From the NCBI RefSeq assembly GCF_003233655.1, contig NZ_CP029836.1, forward strand, positions 23,982-87,981: 64,000 nt of DNA, given 5' to 3'. This document shows, piece by piece, positions 27,877 to 36,439 of this stretch. The translations under genes were made by a program, and so were the position numbers. The notes below the pieces were generated by a model. It made no database searches, had not been told where the DNA came from, and was given only the letters and a program-made list of their open reading frames with translations. The first letter of the stretch is position 1, and each line of letters starts with the position of its first letter. The stretch comes from Azospirillum ramasamyi. Its GTDB lineage: Bacteria > Pseudomonadota > Alphaproteobacteria > Azospirillales > Azospirillaceae.

Positions 27877-28950
27877 ATGAACGTTAGTGAAACCCCGGAG
27901 CAGCGTCGTGCGCGCCTCAAAGCCCTGGCGCAGGCCCGTGTCGGCCGTTTGGTCGGCGGCGAAGACGTCCAACCGCACATGGATATTGCCGAGATGCGGC
28001 GGCTGACGGAAGCGCAGGCGGCCGAAACCATGGCCACCTTGCTCGATCAGCGCGCTGTCGACTTCCCGGTCCGGGCGCACAGGGTGCAGGTAGCCTTGGC
28101 CGACGAGACCAGGTCCCCGGGACGCCACCTTCTCATCTTCGCCGTACAGGTTGACGGCGCTCCGCTGGACGAGGTTCTGATGTGCGACGCGCTGCACCTG
28201 GGGCGTGGATTTGCTTTCGAAGTGCCGAAAGCTTTACAGCATCGGTTCGGCAGCGAGGCCGTCTGGGGCGACACGCCGTACGACGCCTTGTTCCGAGTCG
28301 TCGGTGACAGCAGCTTTCCGGCCTTCCTGGAGAGCCTGACGTCCCAATGCGCGGCGCAGGAAGCTGCCCGCGACCAAGCCATTGCTCGGATCGTTGAGGA
28401 GGTCGGGCGCTTCCGCGACGTGCTGGTCCGCAAGTATCGGCAGCTGACCTACCAGGACGAGTACGAAACCCTGGAGGTCGCCCGCTTCCGAGACGAGGCG
28501 CGACGGTTCGCGGGCAAGCGCCTCGCTGACCTCCCGGTGGAGGCGGTTGTGGACGTCCTCGTTGAGCTGGTGGGCGGATGGGCGGCCGAGGACGGCGGAG
28601 AGGCCGTGGCGTTCGACCCCGGCATGTCTCCGCTCGACTACGAGCGGTTCTGCGCCGCCCTGTTCGAGCGCGTGGGATGGACTGCCCGCCTTACAAGAGC
28701 CTCCGGGGACCAGGGCGCGGACATCCTCTGCGAGGCGAACGGGCGGCGCCTGGTCGTGCAGTGCAAGCTCTACTCGTCGTCCGTTGGGAACGCGGCGGTG
28801 CAAGAGGTCGTTGCCGCGCGCGAGTACGAGTACGCCGACCTCGCCACCGTGGTGTCCAACGCCGCCTACACCACGGCGGCTCGGGAACTGGCCTCGGCCA
28901 CCGGCGTGCTCCTGCTCCACCACGACGAGATCGCCGCCGTCACGCCCTGA
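27877..28950 (+). CDS. Mrr-like restriction endonuclease
   Basis: This 357-residue protein has a C-terminal Mrr_cat-type PD-(D/E)xK domain (about 245-355): YERFCAALFERVGW, ASGDQGADILCEANGRRLVV and QCKLYSSSVGNAAVQEVV, giving the Asp and Gln-x-Lys active-site pattern. The N-terminal 240 residues are helical with no recognised domain and may sense DNA. It probably cleaves foreign or modified DNA. The start is taken at ATG 27877, 38 bases after a TATAAT box; the ribosome site is weak. The gene stands alone. Confidence 0.82.
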   Translation: MNVSETPEQRRARLKALAQARVGRLVGGEDVQPHMDIAEMRRLTEAQAAETMATLLDQRAVDFPVRAHRVQVALADETRSPGRHLLIFAVQVDGAPLDEVLMCDALHLGRGFAFEVPKALQHRFGSEAVWGDTPYDALFRVVGDSSFPAFLESLTSQCAAQEAARDQAIARIVEEVGRFRDVLVRKYRQLTYQDEYETLEVARFRDEARRFAGKRLADLPVEAVVDVLVELVGGWAAEDGGEAVAFDPGMSPLDYERFCAALFERVGWTARLTRASGDQGADILCEANGRRLVVQCKLYSSSVGNAAVQEVVAAREYEYADLATVVSNAAYTTAARELASATGVLLLHHDEIAAVTP

Positions 28951-29079
28951 CCGGGGGCTCGGTTTGGCGCCCGTGGCGAGCAGCCGAACCCTTGGTGGCC
29001 TCGCGAAAGGATCGTTGCCGTCACCCGGCGGGAAACGCGCCTCGACGGCTCGCCCGGACGGACCCAGCCGCCGACGCCA

Positions 29080-29592
29080 TTAGGCAAGCACCGCATCGGG
29101 AACCAGCCGGTAGTCGCCGATGAACGTCGCCCGCACGAACATCGGGCCGCGCAGGGCGGAGAGCGAAGGGAGCGGCTTGCTCCGCCCGAGGGCCGTGAAC
29201 TGTGTCACCAGCCTCCGCTCGGCCTCCGGGATCAGCTCCAGGCCGGTGACCTCCCAGAAGAAGTGCGCTGTCGGGGTGTCCTGCGTTACGCAGCTCTTCG
29301 GCCGCACCGTGGCGTCCGGATGCACGCCGCCGACGGCGCCAACGGTCCTCACCAGCACGGCCCGGTACGAGACCCGGCCATACACCGGGTCGCGCATGCC
29401 GTCGGGATCGGCCTGAGGATCGCTGACGTAGATGAACACCGGCATGCCTTTGAGCCCGTATTCAGCCTCGACGTTGCCGAACCGCATCCAGTCCCCCTGG
29501 GAGCCGAATGCGACTCTACGCCGCTCGGCGCAGCATGCCAGCGCGTCCTTCATGTGCATTGCCGGAACTGGCGCGAGCAGCCCAACTCCCAT
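29080..29592 (-). CDS. Hypothetical protein, 170 aa
   Basis: AGGAGG six bases before ATG 29592 sets the start; the frame upstream is open but unsupported. The protein has a CCAERRRVAFGSQGDWMRFG start, a beta-rich middle (MPVFIYVSDPQ, YRAVLVRTVGAVGG) and an AHFFWEVTGLELI segment. The pattern recalls small EVE/ASCH-like ligand-binding folds (RAVLVR..., FFWEVTGLE), but no family is certain. It is downstream of the phosphatase-glycohydrolase gene only in a loose sense, with a 93-base gap on the same strand. Confidence 0.65.
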   Translation of the reverse strand: MGVGLLAPVPAMHMKDALACCAERRRVAFGSQGDWMRFGNVEAEYGLKGMPVFIYVSDPQADPDGMRDPVYGRVSYRAVLVRTVGAVGGVHPDATVRPKSCVTQDTPTAHFFWEVTGLELIPEAERRLVTQFTALGRSKPLPSLSALRGPMFVRATFIGDYRLVPDAVLA

Positions 29593-29685
29593 CGTGAGCC
29601 TCCTGTGGCAGATCAAGCGGGCCGCCATCCCGTTCTTCAGGTAGGCGCCAAAACCCTGGCGCAATGCTTCGAGCTCCCTCGACCA

Positions 29686-31587
29686 TCATACCGACGCGAA
29701 CGGCACCGCTGAAGTCGGTTCCGCAGCCCGGCCCGCGGGTCCGGCGAGGAGCAGCCGCTCCGCCAGATCGAGCGCGTCGTCCGGCCAATACGCCGCGGGA
29801 CGGGGACGGCGCGCGCCGGCCTCCGCCATGGGGCGGCAGGTCAGGACGGCGGCGGCCCACTGCGCGGGCACCGAATGCCGCCCGGCTGTCGCTCCCACCA
29901 GCGCCCCGGCAACGGCGGCGTTGGTGTCGGTGTCGCCGCCGCGCATGACCGTCGCCGTAACCGCCTCCCCGACGCCGAGGCCCGCGGCGAGCCGGTGGAA
30001 GGCGTTCCGCAGGGCAATCAGGACCCAGCCCTGCTGCGTCTGGAAGTCCTGCGGAGGTGCGTCGGCGGCGTGGCTGATGCAGTCCCCGACCGCGGTGGCT
30101 CCCGGTCCCTGGCCGGCATGCGCCAGCGCCGCGTCGGTCATCTCGGCCCGGGAACCGCCCGCCACACCGACGGCAATCGCAGCCGCGTAGGCGGCGCATG
30201 CCGCCACGCAGACCGGATGCGGGTGCGTGAGCGCGCTGTCCCGGGCGGCGAGACCGGCGGCCAAGCCCGGGTCCCCGGCGGCGAAGATCCCGATGGGACT
30301 GACGCGCATCAGGGACCCGTTTGCCTGGCTGGCTCGCTTCGCGGCGCTCCATGCCGCGTCGAGCGCCCTCCCCGGTGCGGCAGAGGCGGCGCCCAGCGCC
30401 GCGGACGTCGTACCGCCGATGTCGAACGGCAAGGAGCGGTACCAAGCGAGATACGCCGCCAGCACGGCCTCGTCGCTCCACGCGCTGTCGGCGGCAAGCC
30501 GCCGCGCGAGCGTCAGGGCGAGTTCGGAATCGTCGGTGGGCTGACCGGCGAGCGTGTCCCACGTTCCACCATCCCGCATCGTGCGGATGCCGCCCGGATA
30601 CCGTCGCGCAATCGTCGAGGCCGGGAGAAACTCGACAAGTCCCCCCAGAGCGTCTCCCGCCAGTTGCCCCAACAGGCAGCCCTGCGCGCGGTCGAGGACC
30701 GACGGGTCAAGACGCCGCCGGCGTGGGGGAGCCGAAGACGGTCGTGTCCGCCCGTCCATCCGAACCATTCGCCAGTCCCGGTGCGCCAGCTCCGCGACCG
30801 CGACTGCGGCTCCGCCGAAGCACGACGCTTTACGGCTCCGGGCCTCGCGGGTGTAGGTCACGGCCCGCCCGCGCTCGTCCAGGAGCACGCCGTCGGCCGC
30901 CCGCAGCAGGGCGTGTCCGGCGGCGTAGTCCCAGGAGCACGGCCCGTTGAGCGAGACGGCGGCGAGCGCCAGCCGGTAGGCGATGCTGGGCATGGGCCGG
31001 AACCGCGCGGGCGCCACCACCCTGGCATTGCCGACCGGGTGCTCGGCGGCAGCCCGGGACACGAACACGGTCTCCCCGCCGCCAAGCGCCCGGCCCTTCA
31101 GCCTCGCCGCGACCGGCTCGCCGTTCCGGATGATCGGTCCGCATCCCTCCGCCCAGGCGATCTGGTCGCCGCGGTCGTCGGGAAAGGCGAAGGCGTGCAC
31201 CACGCCAAGGACGGGAACCCCATCGCGGACGACGGCGACGGAGACCGTCGATCCGCGGTGGCCGCGAAGGAAGTCGCTCGTCCCGTCATGGACGTCGACG
31301 ACCCACCAGTAGGGGCAGCCGTCCACCCTGCGCTCGCCGGTCTCCTCGCCGATCCAGTTCCAGGGGCAGGCGCCGAGAAGCCGCTCCCGCAGCAGCCGTT
31401 CGGCCTCCACGTCGACCTCGGCATGAGAACCGGCCCCCCGAGGCCCTCCGGGACGGTAAAGCTCGTCCCTGAGCAGGGCACCCGCTTCCCGGGCGGCCGC
31501 AATGGCGGCGCCCAGGGCGGTGCGGAGCGGCCGCGCCCGGCGGGCCTCCGGGAGTTCAGGATCGGCGGCGTTGCGTGACGGCTGCAT
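29686..31587 (-). CDS. Phosphatase (IMPase-type)-ADP-ribosylglycohydrolase fusion
   Basis: This 633-residue protein carries two enzymes. Residues about 20-275 are an inositol-monophosphatase/bisphosphate-nucleotidase domain, with GEETGE (80-85), DVHDGTSD (98-105) and WDYAAGH (219-225) as metal and substrate motifs. Residues about 298-610 are an ADP-ribosylglycohydrolase, with GCLLGQLAGDALGG, PTDDSE (350-355) and GGDTDTNA (about 550-557) binding two metals. Ser/Pro/Arg-rich linkers separate them. It could remove ADP-ribose from a target and then process a nucleotide phosphate. The start is ATG 31587 with GGAGG upstream. Confidence 0.88.
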   Translation of the reverse strand: MQPSRNAADPELPEARRARPLRTALGAAIAAAREAGALLRDELYRPGGPRGAGSHAEVDVEAERLLRERLLGACPWNWIGEETGERRVDGCPYWWVVDVHDGTSDFLRGHRGSTVSVAVVRDGVPVLGVVHAFAFPDDRGDQIAWAEGCGPIIRNGEPVAARLKGRALGGGETVFVSRAAAEHPVGNARVVAPARFRPMPSIAYRLALAAVSLNGPCSWDYAAGHALLRAADGVLLDERGRAVTYTREARSRKASCFGGAAVAVAELAHRDWRMVRMDGRTRPSSAPPRRRRLDPSVLDRAQGCLLGQLAGDALGGLVEFLPASTIARRYPGGIRTMRDGGTWDTLAGQPTDDSELALTLARRLAADSAWSDEAVLAAYLAWYRSLPFDIGGTTSAALGAASAAPGRALDAAWSAAKRASQANGSLMRVSPIGIFAAGDPGLAAGLAARDSALTHPHPVCVAACAAYAAAIAVGVAGGSRAEMTDAALAHAGQGPGATAVGDCISHAADAPPQDFQTQQGWVLIALRNAFHRLAAGLGVGEAVTATVMRGGDTDTNAAVAGALVGATAGRHSVPAQWAAAVLTCRPMAEAGARRPRPAAYWPDDALDLAERLLLAGPAGRAAEPTSAVPFASV

Positions 31588-31706
31588 GGTGGATGGCCTC
31601 CGGGTGCGTGTATGATGGCCGACATCATGGTCGCGGTCCCCCGGGAAAGGCGCCGACGGCGGGATTTTCCCCGGCACCCGACCGCACGAAGCCGGGGAGG
31701 GCAGGG

Positions 31707-32386
31707 ATGGGGGAGCTGCATCGCGAATACCGGGATTTCGTCGGCTTCTACTGGACCCTTCCTTTGCCGGCCTTCGGCTTTACCAAGCTTCCGGACTTCC
31801 CCGACGAAGCCGCCCGTGCCAGCCGGACGATCCGGTATCAGCGCGAGGCCGTGAGGCGGTACGTGGCCGAGCGCAAGGGCCGTCTGGCCGACGAGGTAGT
31901 CTTCCTCGAGATCCACCCCGACCGCAGCAGCGACGGCGTGGAGCCCTACGTCGAGCGTGCCCTGCGCAGCTGCCAGAAGCACCACGCCCAGCTGGTGTTC
32001 GTGGACTTTGCCAGGGAGCACGGATGGCGCAGCCACCCGTGGATGAGCCGCCTCATGCACTTGGCCCCAATTTCCTGCCTGGGGCTGGATCCGGAGCCCG
32101 TCGTGATCGACGGCGAACCCTTCGATCCGATCGGGCACTTCAGGACGATGAAGGCGGCCGCCGAGAGCCGCGGGAGCCCCGCCGACCGGCGGGCGGCGCT
32201 GGCCGCCCTGGTGGCCGATGTCGTCGCAGAGATGCGGGGGGCGGCGCCCGGCCGACGCTGCGCCAGATCGCGGAGCGGCTGAACGGCGACGGCATCACGA
32301 CCATTACCGGCCGCCCCTGGTCGGTGGACAATGTGAAGCATTTCCTGCGGACACTGGGAGCCGCGCCGGCCGCGGATTCGGCCTGA
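31707..32386 (+). pseudogene. Resolvase-like gene with a -1 frameshift
   Basis: The first frame (31707-32282) encodes about 191 residues resembling a degenerate serine-recombinase N-domain (SRTIRYQREAVRRYVAERKG, then VVFLEIHPDRSSDG). It runs into unrelated codons after a run of six G at about 32237. In the -1 frame the protein continues as TLRQIAERLNGDGITTITG and a WSVDNVKHFLRTLG helix, the usual C-terminal end of recombinase HTH segments, to TGA at 32386. GGAGG precedes the ATG. It is either a broken gene or a slippage site. The catalytic Ser motif is not evident. Confidence 0.55.
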
Positions 32387-32536
32387 ACGCGCGGCGTTCC
32401 TGACCGCCGGGAGAGGTCGCCGGGGGCGGCCCCGATCCGAGCCTGCGCTGCCCCCGACGTAGGATGACCGTCCGATTGCGGCGGAGCGGGGCCGTCATGT
32501 ATCTTTGTCCGGGAATCAACCTGAACGAGAGGCGGA

Positions 32537-33298
32537 ATGGCTCAGCATTCGCACTCGGTGCTGGCCTGCCTGGATGTCGAAACCGTCCCCGAACGCGACC
32601 TCCTCCCGCCCGACACTGATCCAGCGGCGTTCCCGAAGCTGCCCTACCACCGCGTGGTGGCCGTTTCCTTCGTCGAGGCGGAGATTGTCCGCGAGGACGC
32701 CGAGCACGAGTGGTACCGGGTCACGGGGGTGCGCAGCGGTGGGCGCGAGGACTACACCGAAGCGCAGATCCTGAAGGAGTTCTGGCGGTGGTTCGCCGAC
32801 TGGCGGCCGCGGGTCGTCACGTACAACGGCCGCGGCTTCGATCTGCCGCTGCTCAAGCTGCGCGCCCTGTTCCACGGGGTTGCGGCGGACACATGGTACA
32901 AGGCTGGTGACAGGTGGTCGACCCACGGCCAGCGCTACAGCGCGGACTGGCATTGCGACCTGTACGACGTGCTCAGCGACTACGGCGCCACGCGCAACCT
33001 TGGCGGCCTCGACGACGTGTGCCGGTCGATGGGCCTGCCAAGCAAGATCAACGGACATGGCTCCGAGGTTGCCGACATGGTCGCGCAGTGTCGCATCGCA
33101 GATGTGCGCGCCTACTGCGAGGGCGACGTGCTGAACACGTTCGCCCTCTACGTCGAGGTAAGCGGCACCGTGAACGGCGGATCGGCCGAGGCACTCAACC
33201 GGCCGCACGATCAGCCGATCGCCTTGCCAACGCAGACGGCGCACCAGCCTCGGCCAGAGAACATCGAATGGCACCGGCGCAACGTGTTTCGCGGCTGA
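32537..33298 (+). CDS. PolB-like 3'-5' exonuclease (DEDDy)
   Basis: This 253-residue protein fits the predicted 3'-5' exonuclease family similar to the PolB exonuclease domain: LACLDVETVPE (Asp-x-Glu, about residues 12-22), VVTYNGRGFDLPLL (second Asp, about 94-107) and YCEGDVLNTFALY (Asp with Tyr context, about 194-206). It would trim single- or double-stranded DNA ends. GAGAGGCGGA precedes ATG. It stands just left of the Tn3-type element, which separates it from the helicase locus. Confidence 0.8.
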   Translation: MAQHSHSVLACLDVETVPERDLLPPDTDPAAFPKLPYHRVVAVSFVEAEIVREDAEHEWYRVTGVRSGGREDYTEAQILKEFWRWFADWRPRVVTYNGRGFDLPLLKLRALFHGVAADTWYKAGDRWSTHGQRYSADWHCDLYDVLSDYGATRNLGGLDDVCRSMGLPSKINGHGSEVADMVAQCRIADVRAYCEGDVLNTFALYVEVSGTVNGGSAEALNRPHDQPIALPTQTAHQPRPENIEWHRRNVFRG

Positions 33299-33345
33299 GA
33301 CGTGGCCTGCGCGGGCGGCTATCCGGCTCAGTAGGGGGTGGCGCC

Positions 33346-33392
33346 ATGGAATGGGCGAAAAACTACGCTAAGTGGACAAAGCTGGAGCAGAT
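33346..33392 (+). pseudogene. 5' part of a small ORF split by the transposon
   Basis: ATG at 33346 opens MEWAKNYAKWTKLEQ and is cut by the left end of the Tn3-family element. The second part lies at 48118-48178. Removing the element and one cagat copy gives an uninterrupted 35-codon frame ending in TGA. It may be a real small protein or just the landing site. Confidence 0.5.
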
Positions 33393-33722
33393 GAGGACGT
33401 CGCGACATTTGTTCGGTAGACAACGCCAAGATCGAACATATCCGGAACACAGAGCGGTGGGCCGAGTCCTGGGGGCAAGCGCTGCTGTGCTCCGGTGCCA
33501 CATGGATACTGGAAAATCACTGCCTTCGTTGGCGGCCTCCGGCTGGCCGGCATGACCACGCCCATGACGCTGGACGGAGCGATGAACGACACGGCGTTCG
33601 TGGCCGTTGCCGAGCAGGTTCTGGCACCGACGCTGAGGCCGGGCGACGTCGTGGTGATGGACGATCTGCTTGCCCACGAGCTGGCGACGGCGCGGGAGGC
33701 TATTGAGCGCGCCGCCGCAATC
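33393..33722 (+). repeat. 330-bp repeat copy 1: Tn3 end plus IS630 fragment
   Basis: The first 38 bases are the Tn3-type inverted repeat. The remainder encodes an IS630-family transposase segment (PHGYWKITAFVGGLRLAGM, then VLAPTLRPGDVVVMDDLLAH). The same 330 bases recur at 36018-36347 with about four mismatches. The transposase is a fragment without the C-terminal catalytic part. Confidence 0.85.
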
Positions 33723-33727
33723 CCTGC

Positions 33728-34183
33728 CTACCCCCGGTCGGCGGCCTCGTTCAGGTCGTCGCGCAGCGCGAGAAGGCTGTCGCGCAGCCTGCCCAGTGCC
33801 TCGGCGGAGCGGTTGGCCGCCTCGGAAATGCGGGTCGGCAGGCATTCCGCCCTGGCGCGCAGCGCCGCCCCTTGCGGAGTCAGGCGGATGCGCACCAGCC
33901 GCTCGTCCTGAGGATCGCGGGCGCGGGTGACGAGCCCCTGCCCCTCCAACCGCTTCAGCAGCGGGGTGAGCGTGCCGCTGTCCAGCCCCAGCCGCTCGCC
34001 CAGCGCCTTCATGGGCTGGTCGTCCTCCTCCCACAGCAGCAGCAGCATGACGTACTGCGGGTAGGTCAGCCCCAGCTCCTCCAGCAGCGGGCGGTAGACG
34101 CGCGCCATGGCCAAGTTCGCCGAATAGAGGGCGAAGCAGGCCTGGTTGGAGAGCAGAAGCGGGTCGGACTTGTCGGCTGGCAT
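33728..34183 (-). CDS. ohrR: OhrR-type MarR regulator of organic peroxide response
   Basis: This 151-residue MarR-family protein contains the reactive Cys in LSNQACFALYSAN (Cys16), the peroxide sensor of OhrR, plus a winged HTH (about 55-105: KALGERLGLDSGTLTPLLKR, then QDERLVRIRLT). Oxidation of Cys16 would release it from DNA. The gene is the last of a leftward group esterase-ohr-ohrR inside the transposon. Candidate operators lie upstream of the esterase gene. It ends six bases from the IS630 repeat copy. Confidence 0.87.
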   Translation of the reverse strand: MPADKSDPLLLSNQACFALYSANLAMARVYRPLLEELGLTYPQYVMLLLLWEEDDQPMKALGERLGLDSGTLTPLLKRLEGQGLVTRARDPQDERLVRIRLTPQGAALRARAECLPTRISEAANRSAEALGRLRDSLLALRDDLNEAADRG

Positions 34184-34332
34184 GGTGGGCTCCCACGATA
34201 AGCGTCACCGGAGCGTCGCTCGGCCGTCCTTACTGCGAAGGACGGCCGCACGCAACACTCCGGTGCTGGGCTTCCGCATCCGCAACACCCGGCGGGACGA
34301 ACCGTTTCCGGCGCGCCCCGCCGGGCGGAGGG

Positions 34333-34752
34333 TCAAGCGATGGTGGTGGTCACCGGAATGTTGCCCTTGGTGGCGTGGCTGTATGGGCAGACCTTGTGGG
34401 CGCGGGCGACGAGATCCTCGGCGACGGCCTTGTCCAGGCCCGGCAGGGACACCGTGAAATCGACCGACAGGCCGAAACCCTCGCCGTCGTCGCGGGCGCC
34501 GATGGCGACCTTGGCGGTGACGGAGACGTCCTTCGGCACGGCGATCTTGTCGCGGTTGCCGACGAACTTGATGGCGCCGATGAAGCAGGCGGAATAGCCG
34601 GCGGCGAACAGCTGCTCGGGGTTGGTGGCGCCGCCCTGGCCGCCGAGTTCCTTCGGGGCGGCGAGATTGACCGACAGCAGGCCGTCGTCGCTCTCAGCCT
34701 TGCCGTCGCGCCCACCGGTCGCCGTGGCCTTGGTCGTGTAGAGAACCTTCAT
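34333..34752 (-). CDS. ohr: Organic hydroperoxide resistance protein Ohr (OsmC family)
   Basis: This 139-residue OsmC/Ohr protein has both catalytic cysteines: Cys56 in GYSACFIGAI and Cys122 in HKVCPYSHAT, which reduce organic hydroperoxides with lipoylated proteins. The start is MKVLYTTKATATGGRDG, with GGAGCG upstream. It lies between the secreted esterase gene and ohrR on the same strand. Confidence 0.9.
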   Translation of the reverse strand: MKVLYTTKATATGGRDGKAESDDGLLSVNLAAPKELGGQGGATNPEQLFAAGYSACFIGAIKFVGNRDKIAVPKDVSVTAKVAIGARDDGEGFGLSVDFTVSLPGLDKAVAEDLVARAHKVCPYSHATKGNIPVTTTIA

Positions 34753-34831
34753 GATCGTCGCTCCTGTGTGATGGGGGCGCCCAAGGGATTGCGGGGCGAC
34801 CCAGGTTGATGTCGGTTTCGTTTGGAAAGGC

Positions 34832-35860
34832 TTACTGGGCGAAGGCGCGGCGCAGCTTCTCGTTGGCGAGTTCGATGGCGCCACGGGCGGCCGGCGTGTT
34901 CGCCAGCGGGTCCAGCATCACGAAGTCGTGCATCGTGCCGTTGAAGCGGACCTGGGTCACCGGCACTCCGGCGGCGGCCAGCTTGCGGCCGTAGGCCTCG
35001 CCCTCGTCGCGCAGCACGTCGTTCTCCGCCGTGATGACCAGCGCCGGGGGCAATCCCTGGAGCTGTTCCACCGTCGCGTTCAACGGCGAGGCGGTCGGAT
35101 CCTTGCGCTTGGCCGTGTCGGGCAGGTAGGCGTCCCAGAAATATTTCATGGCGTCGGTCGTCAGGAAGTAGCCGCCCTTGCCGAACTGCTTGTAGGAGCC
35201 GGTGTCGAAGCGCGCGTCGGTCACCGGGTAGAACAGCACCTGGTAGGCAATCTTCGGGCCGCCCCGCTGCTTGGCGAGCTGGCTGACCACGGCGACCATG
35301 TTGCCGCCGACGCTGTCGCCGGCGATGGCGATCCGCTGCGGGTCGATGTTCAACTGGTCGGCGTTGTCGGCCACCCACTTCAGCACGGTGTAGTCCTGCT
35401 CCAGCGGGACCGGGTACTTCACCTCCGGCGAACGGTCGTAGTCGACGAACACCACCGCGGCGTTGGAACCGACCGCGAGTTCGCGGATGAGGCGGTCGTG
35501 GGTGTCCGGGCCGCCCATCACCCAGCCGGCGCCGTGGAAGTAGACGATGACGGGAAGGCGGCCGGTGGCGCCCTGCGGGCGCAGCGTGCGGATGCGGACC
35601 TCACCGGTCGGGCCGCCGGGAATGGTCTGGTCGGCGATGTCCACCGCCGGCTTCGCGATGCCCTTGCCGGACTGGACGCTGGACAGCAGGTTGCGCGCGT
35701 CGGTCGGGCTCAGCGCGTTGATCGGCTTGCCGCCGGACTTCTCCAGCGCTTCCAGAAACTGCTGAGTCTGCGGTTCGACCGTCGGGCCGCCGGCGGCCAG
35801 CGCTGCGGTCGAGGTGGTGGCGAAGAGAACGGCTGCGGCGATGGTCTTGATCGTGTTCAT
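34832..35860 (-). CDS. Exported alpha/beta hydrolase (esterase, HSL type)
   Basis: This 342-residue protein has an N-terminal signal peptide (KTIAAAVLFATTSTAALA), so it is exported. It carries the HGAGW oxyanion motif (HSL/GDXG family, about 115), the nucleophile GDSVGG (about 192-197), a DEGEAYGRKL region for Asp and TMHDF for His. It probably hydrolyses small esters or lipid peroxide products. GAGGAAG precedes ATG 35860. It is the first gene of a peroxide-responsive group with ohr and ohrR. Confidence 0.87.
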   Translation of the reverse strand: MNTIKTIAAAVLFATTSTAALAAGGPTVEPQTQQFLEALEKSGGKPINALSPTDARNLLSSVQSGKGIAKPAVDIADQTIPGGPTGEVRIRTLRPQGATGRLPVIVYFHGAGWVMGGPDTHDRLIRELAVGSNAAVVFVDYDRSPEVKYPVPLEQDYTVLKWVADNADQLNIDPQRIAIAGDSVGGNMVAVVSQLAKQRGGPKIAYQVLFYPVTDARFDTGSYKQFGKGGYFLTTDAMKYFWDAYLPDTAKRKDPTASPLNATVEQLQGLPPALVITAENDVLRDEGEAYGRKLAAAGVPVTQVRFNGTMHDFVMLDPLANTPAARGAIELANEKLRRAFAQ

Positions 35861-35924
35861 GATTGGCTTCCTCGTTTCGTCGGGCCTTGGTGTTCGGCCA
35901 GTGCTCCGTCGAGCGCTGAAGTGA

Positions 35925-35987
35925 CAATTGCGCACAATTGAATTGCGCGCAACTAATTATGCCATGCGCTATTCGATTGCGCGCAAT
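35925..35987. promoter_or_regulatory. Three palindromic boxes, likely OhrR operators
   Basis: caattgcgcacaattg (35925-35940), ttgcgcgcaa (35943-35952) and attgcgcgcaat (35976-35987) share an attgcgcgcaat core upstream of the esterase-ohr-ohrR group. MarR/OhrR proteins bind such short AT-flanked palindromes. Confidence 0.5.
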
Positions 35988-36017
35988 GCATCTGGCGCAT
36001 GCCGTCGCCGTCCACCA

Positions 36018-36347
36018 GAGGACGTCGCGACATTTGTTCGGCAGACAACGCCAAGATCGAACATATCCGGAACACAGAGCGGTGGGCCGAGTCCTGGGGG
36101 CAAGCGCTGCTGTGCTCCGGTGCCACATGGATACTGGAAAATCACTGCCTTCGTTGGCGGCCTCCGGCTGGCCGGCATGACCACGCCCATGACGCTGGAC
36201 GGAGCGATGAACGACACGGCGTTCGTGGCCGTCGCCGAGCAGGTTCTGGCACCGACGCTGAGGCCGGGCGACATCGTGGTGATGGACGATCTGCTTGCCC
36301 ACGAGCTGGCGAAGGCGCGGGAGGCTATTGAGCGCGCCGCCGCAATC
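36018..36347 (+). repeat. 330-bp repeat copy 2: Tn3 end plus IS630 fragment
   Basis: This is a direct repeat of 33393-33722 with about four mismatches. It begins with an intact-looking 38-bp Tn3-type end (36018-36055) and continues as an IS630 transposase piece. The frame then runs past the repeat to 36452 and adds VECVNFFSAVGYD, an IS630 C-terminal motif, so this copy has lost only an internal segment. Confidence 0.85.
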
Positions 36348-36439
36348 ATGCCGGTGGAATGCGTAAACTTCTTCTCAGCCGTCGGCTATGACCGTGATTG
36401 CGAGGACAATGCTCCAGCTCAGGGTTGTGTCGTCATGCC

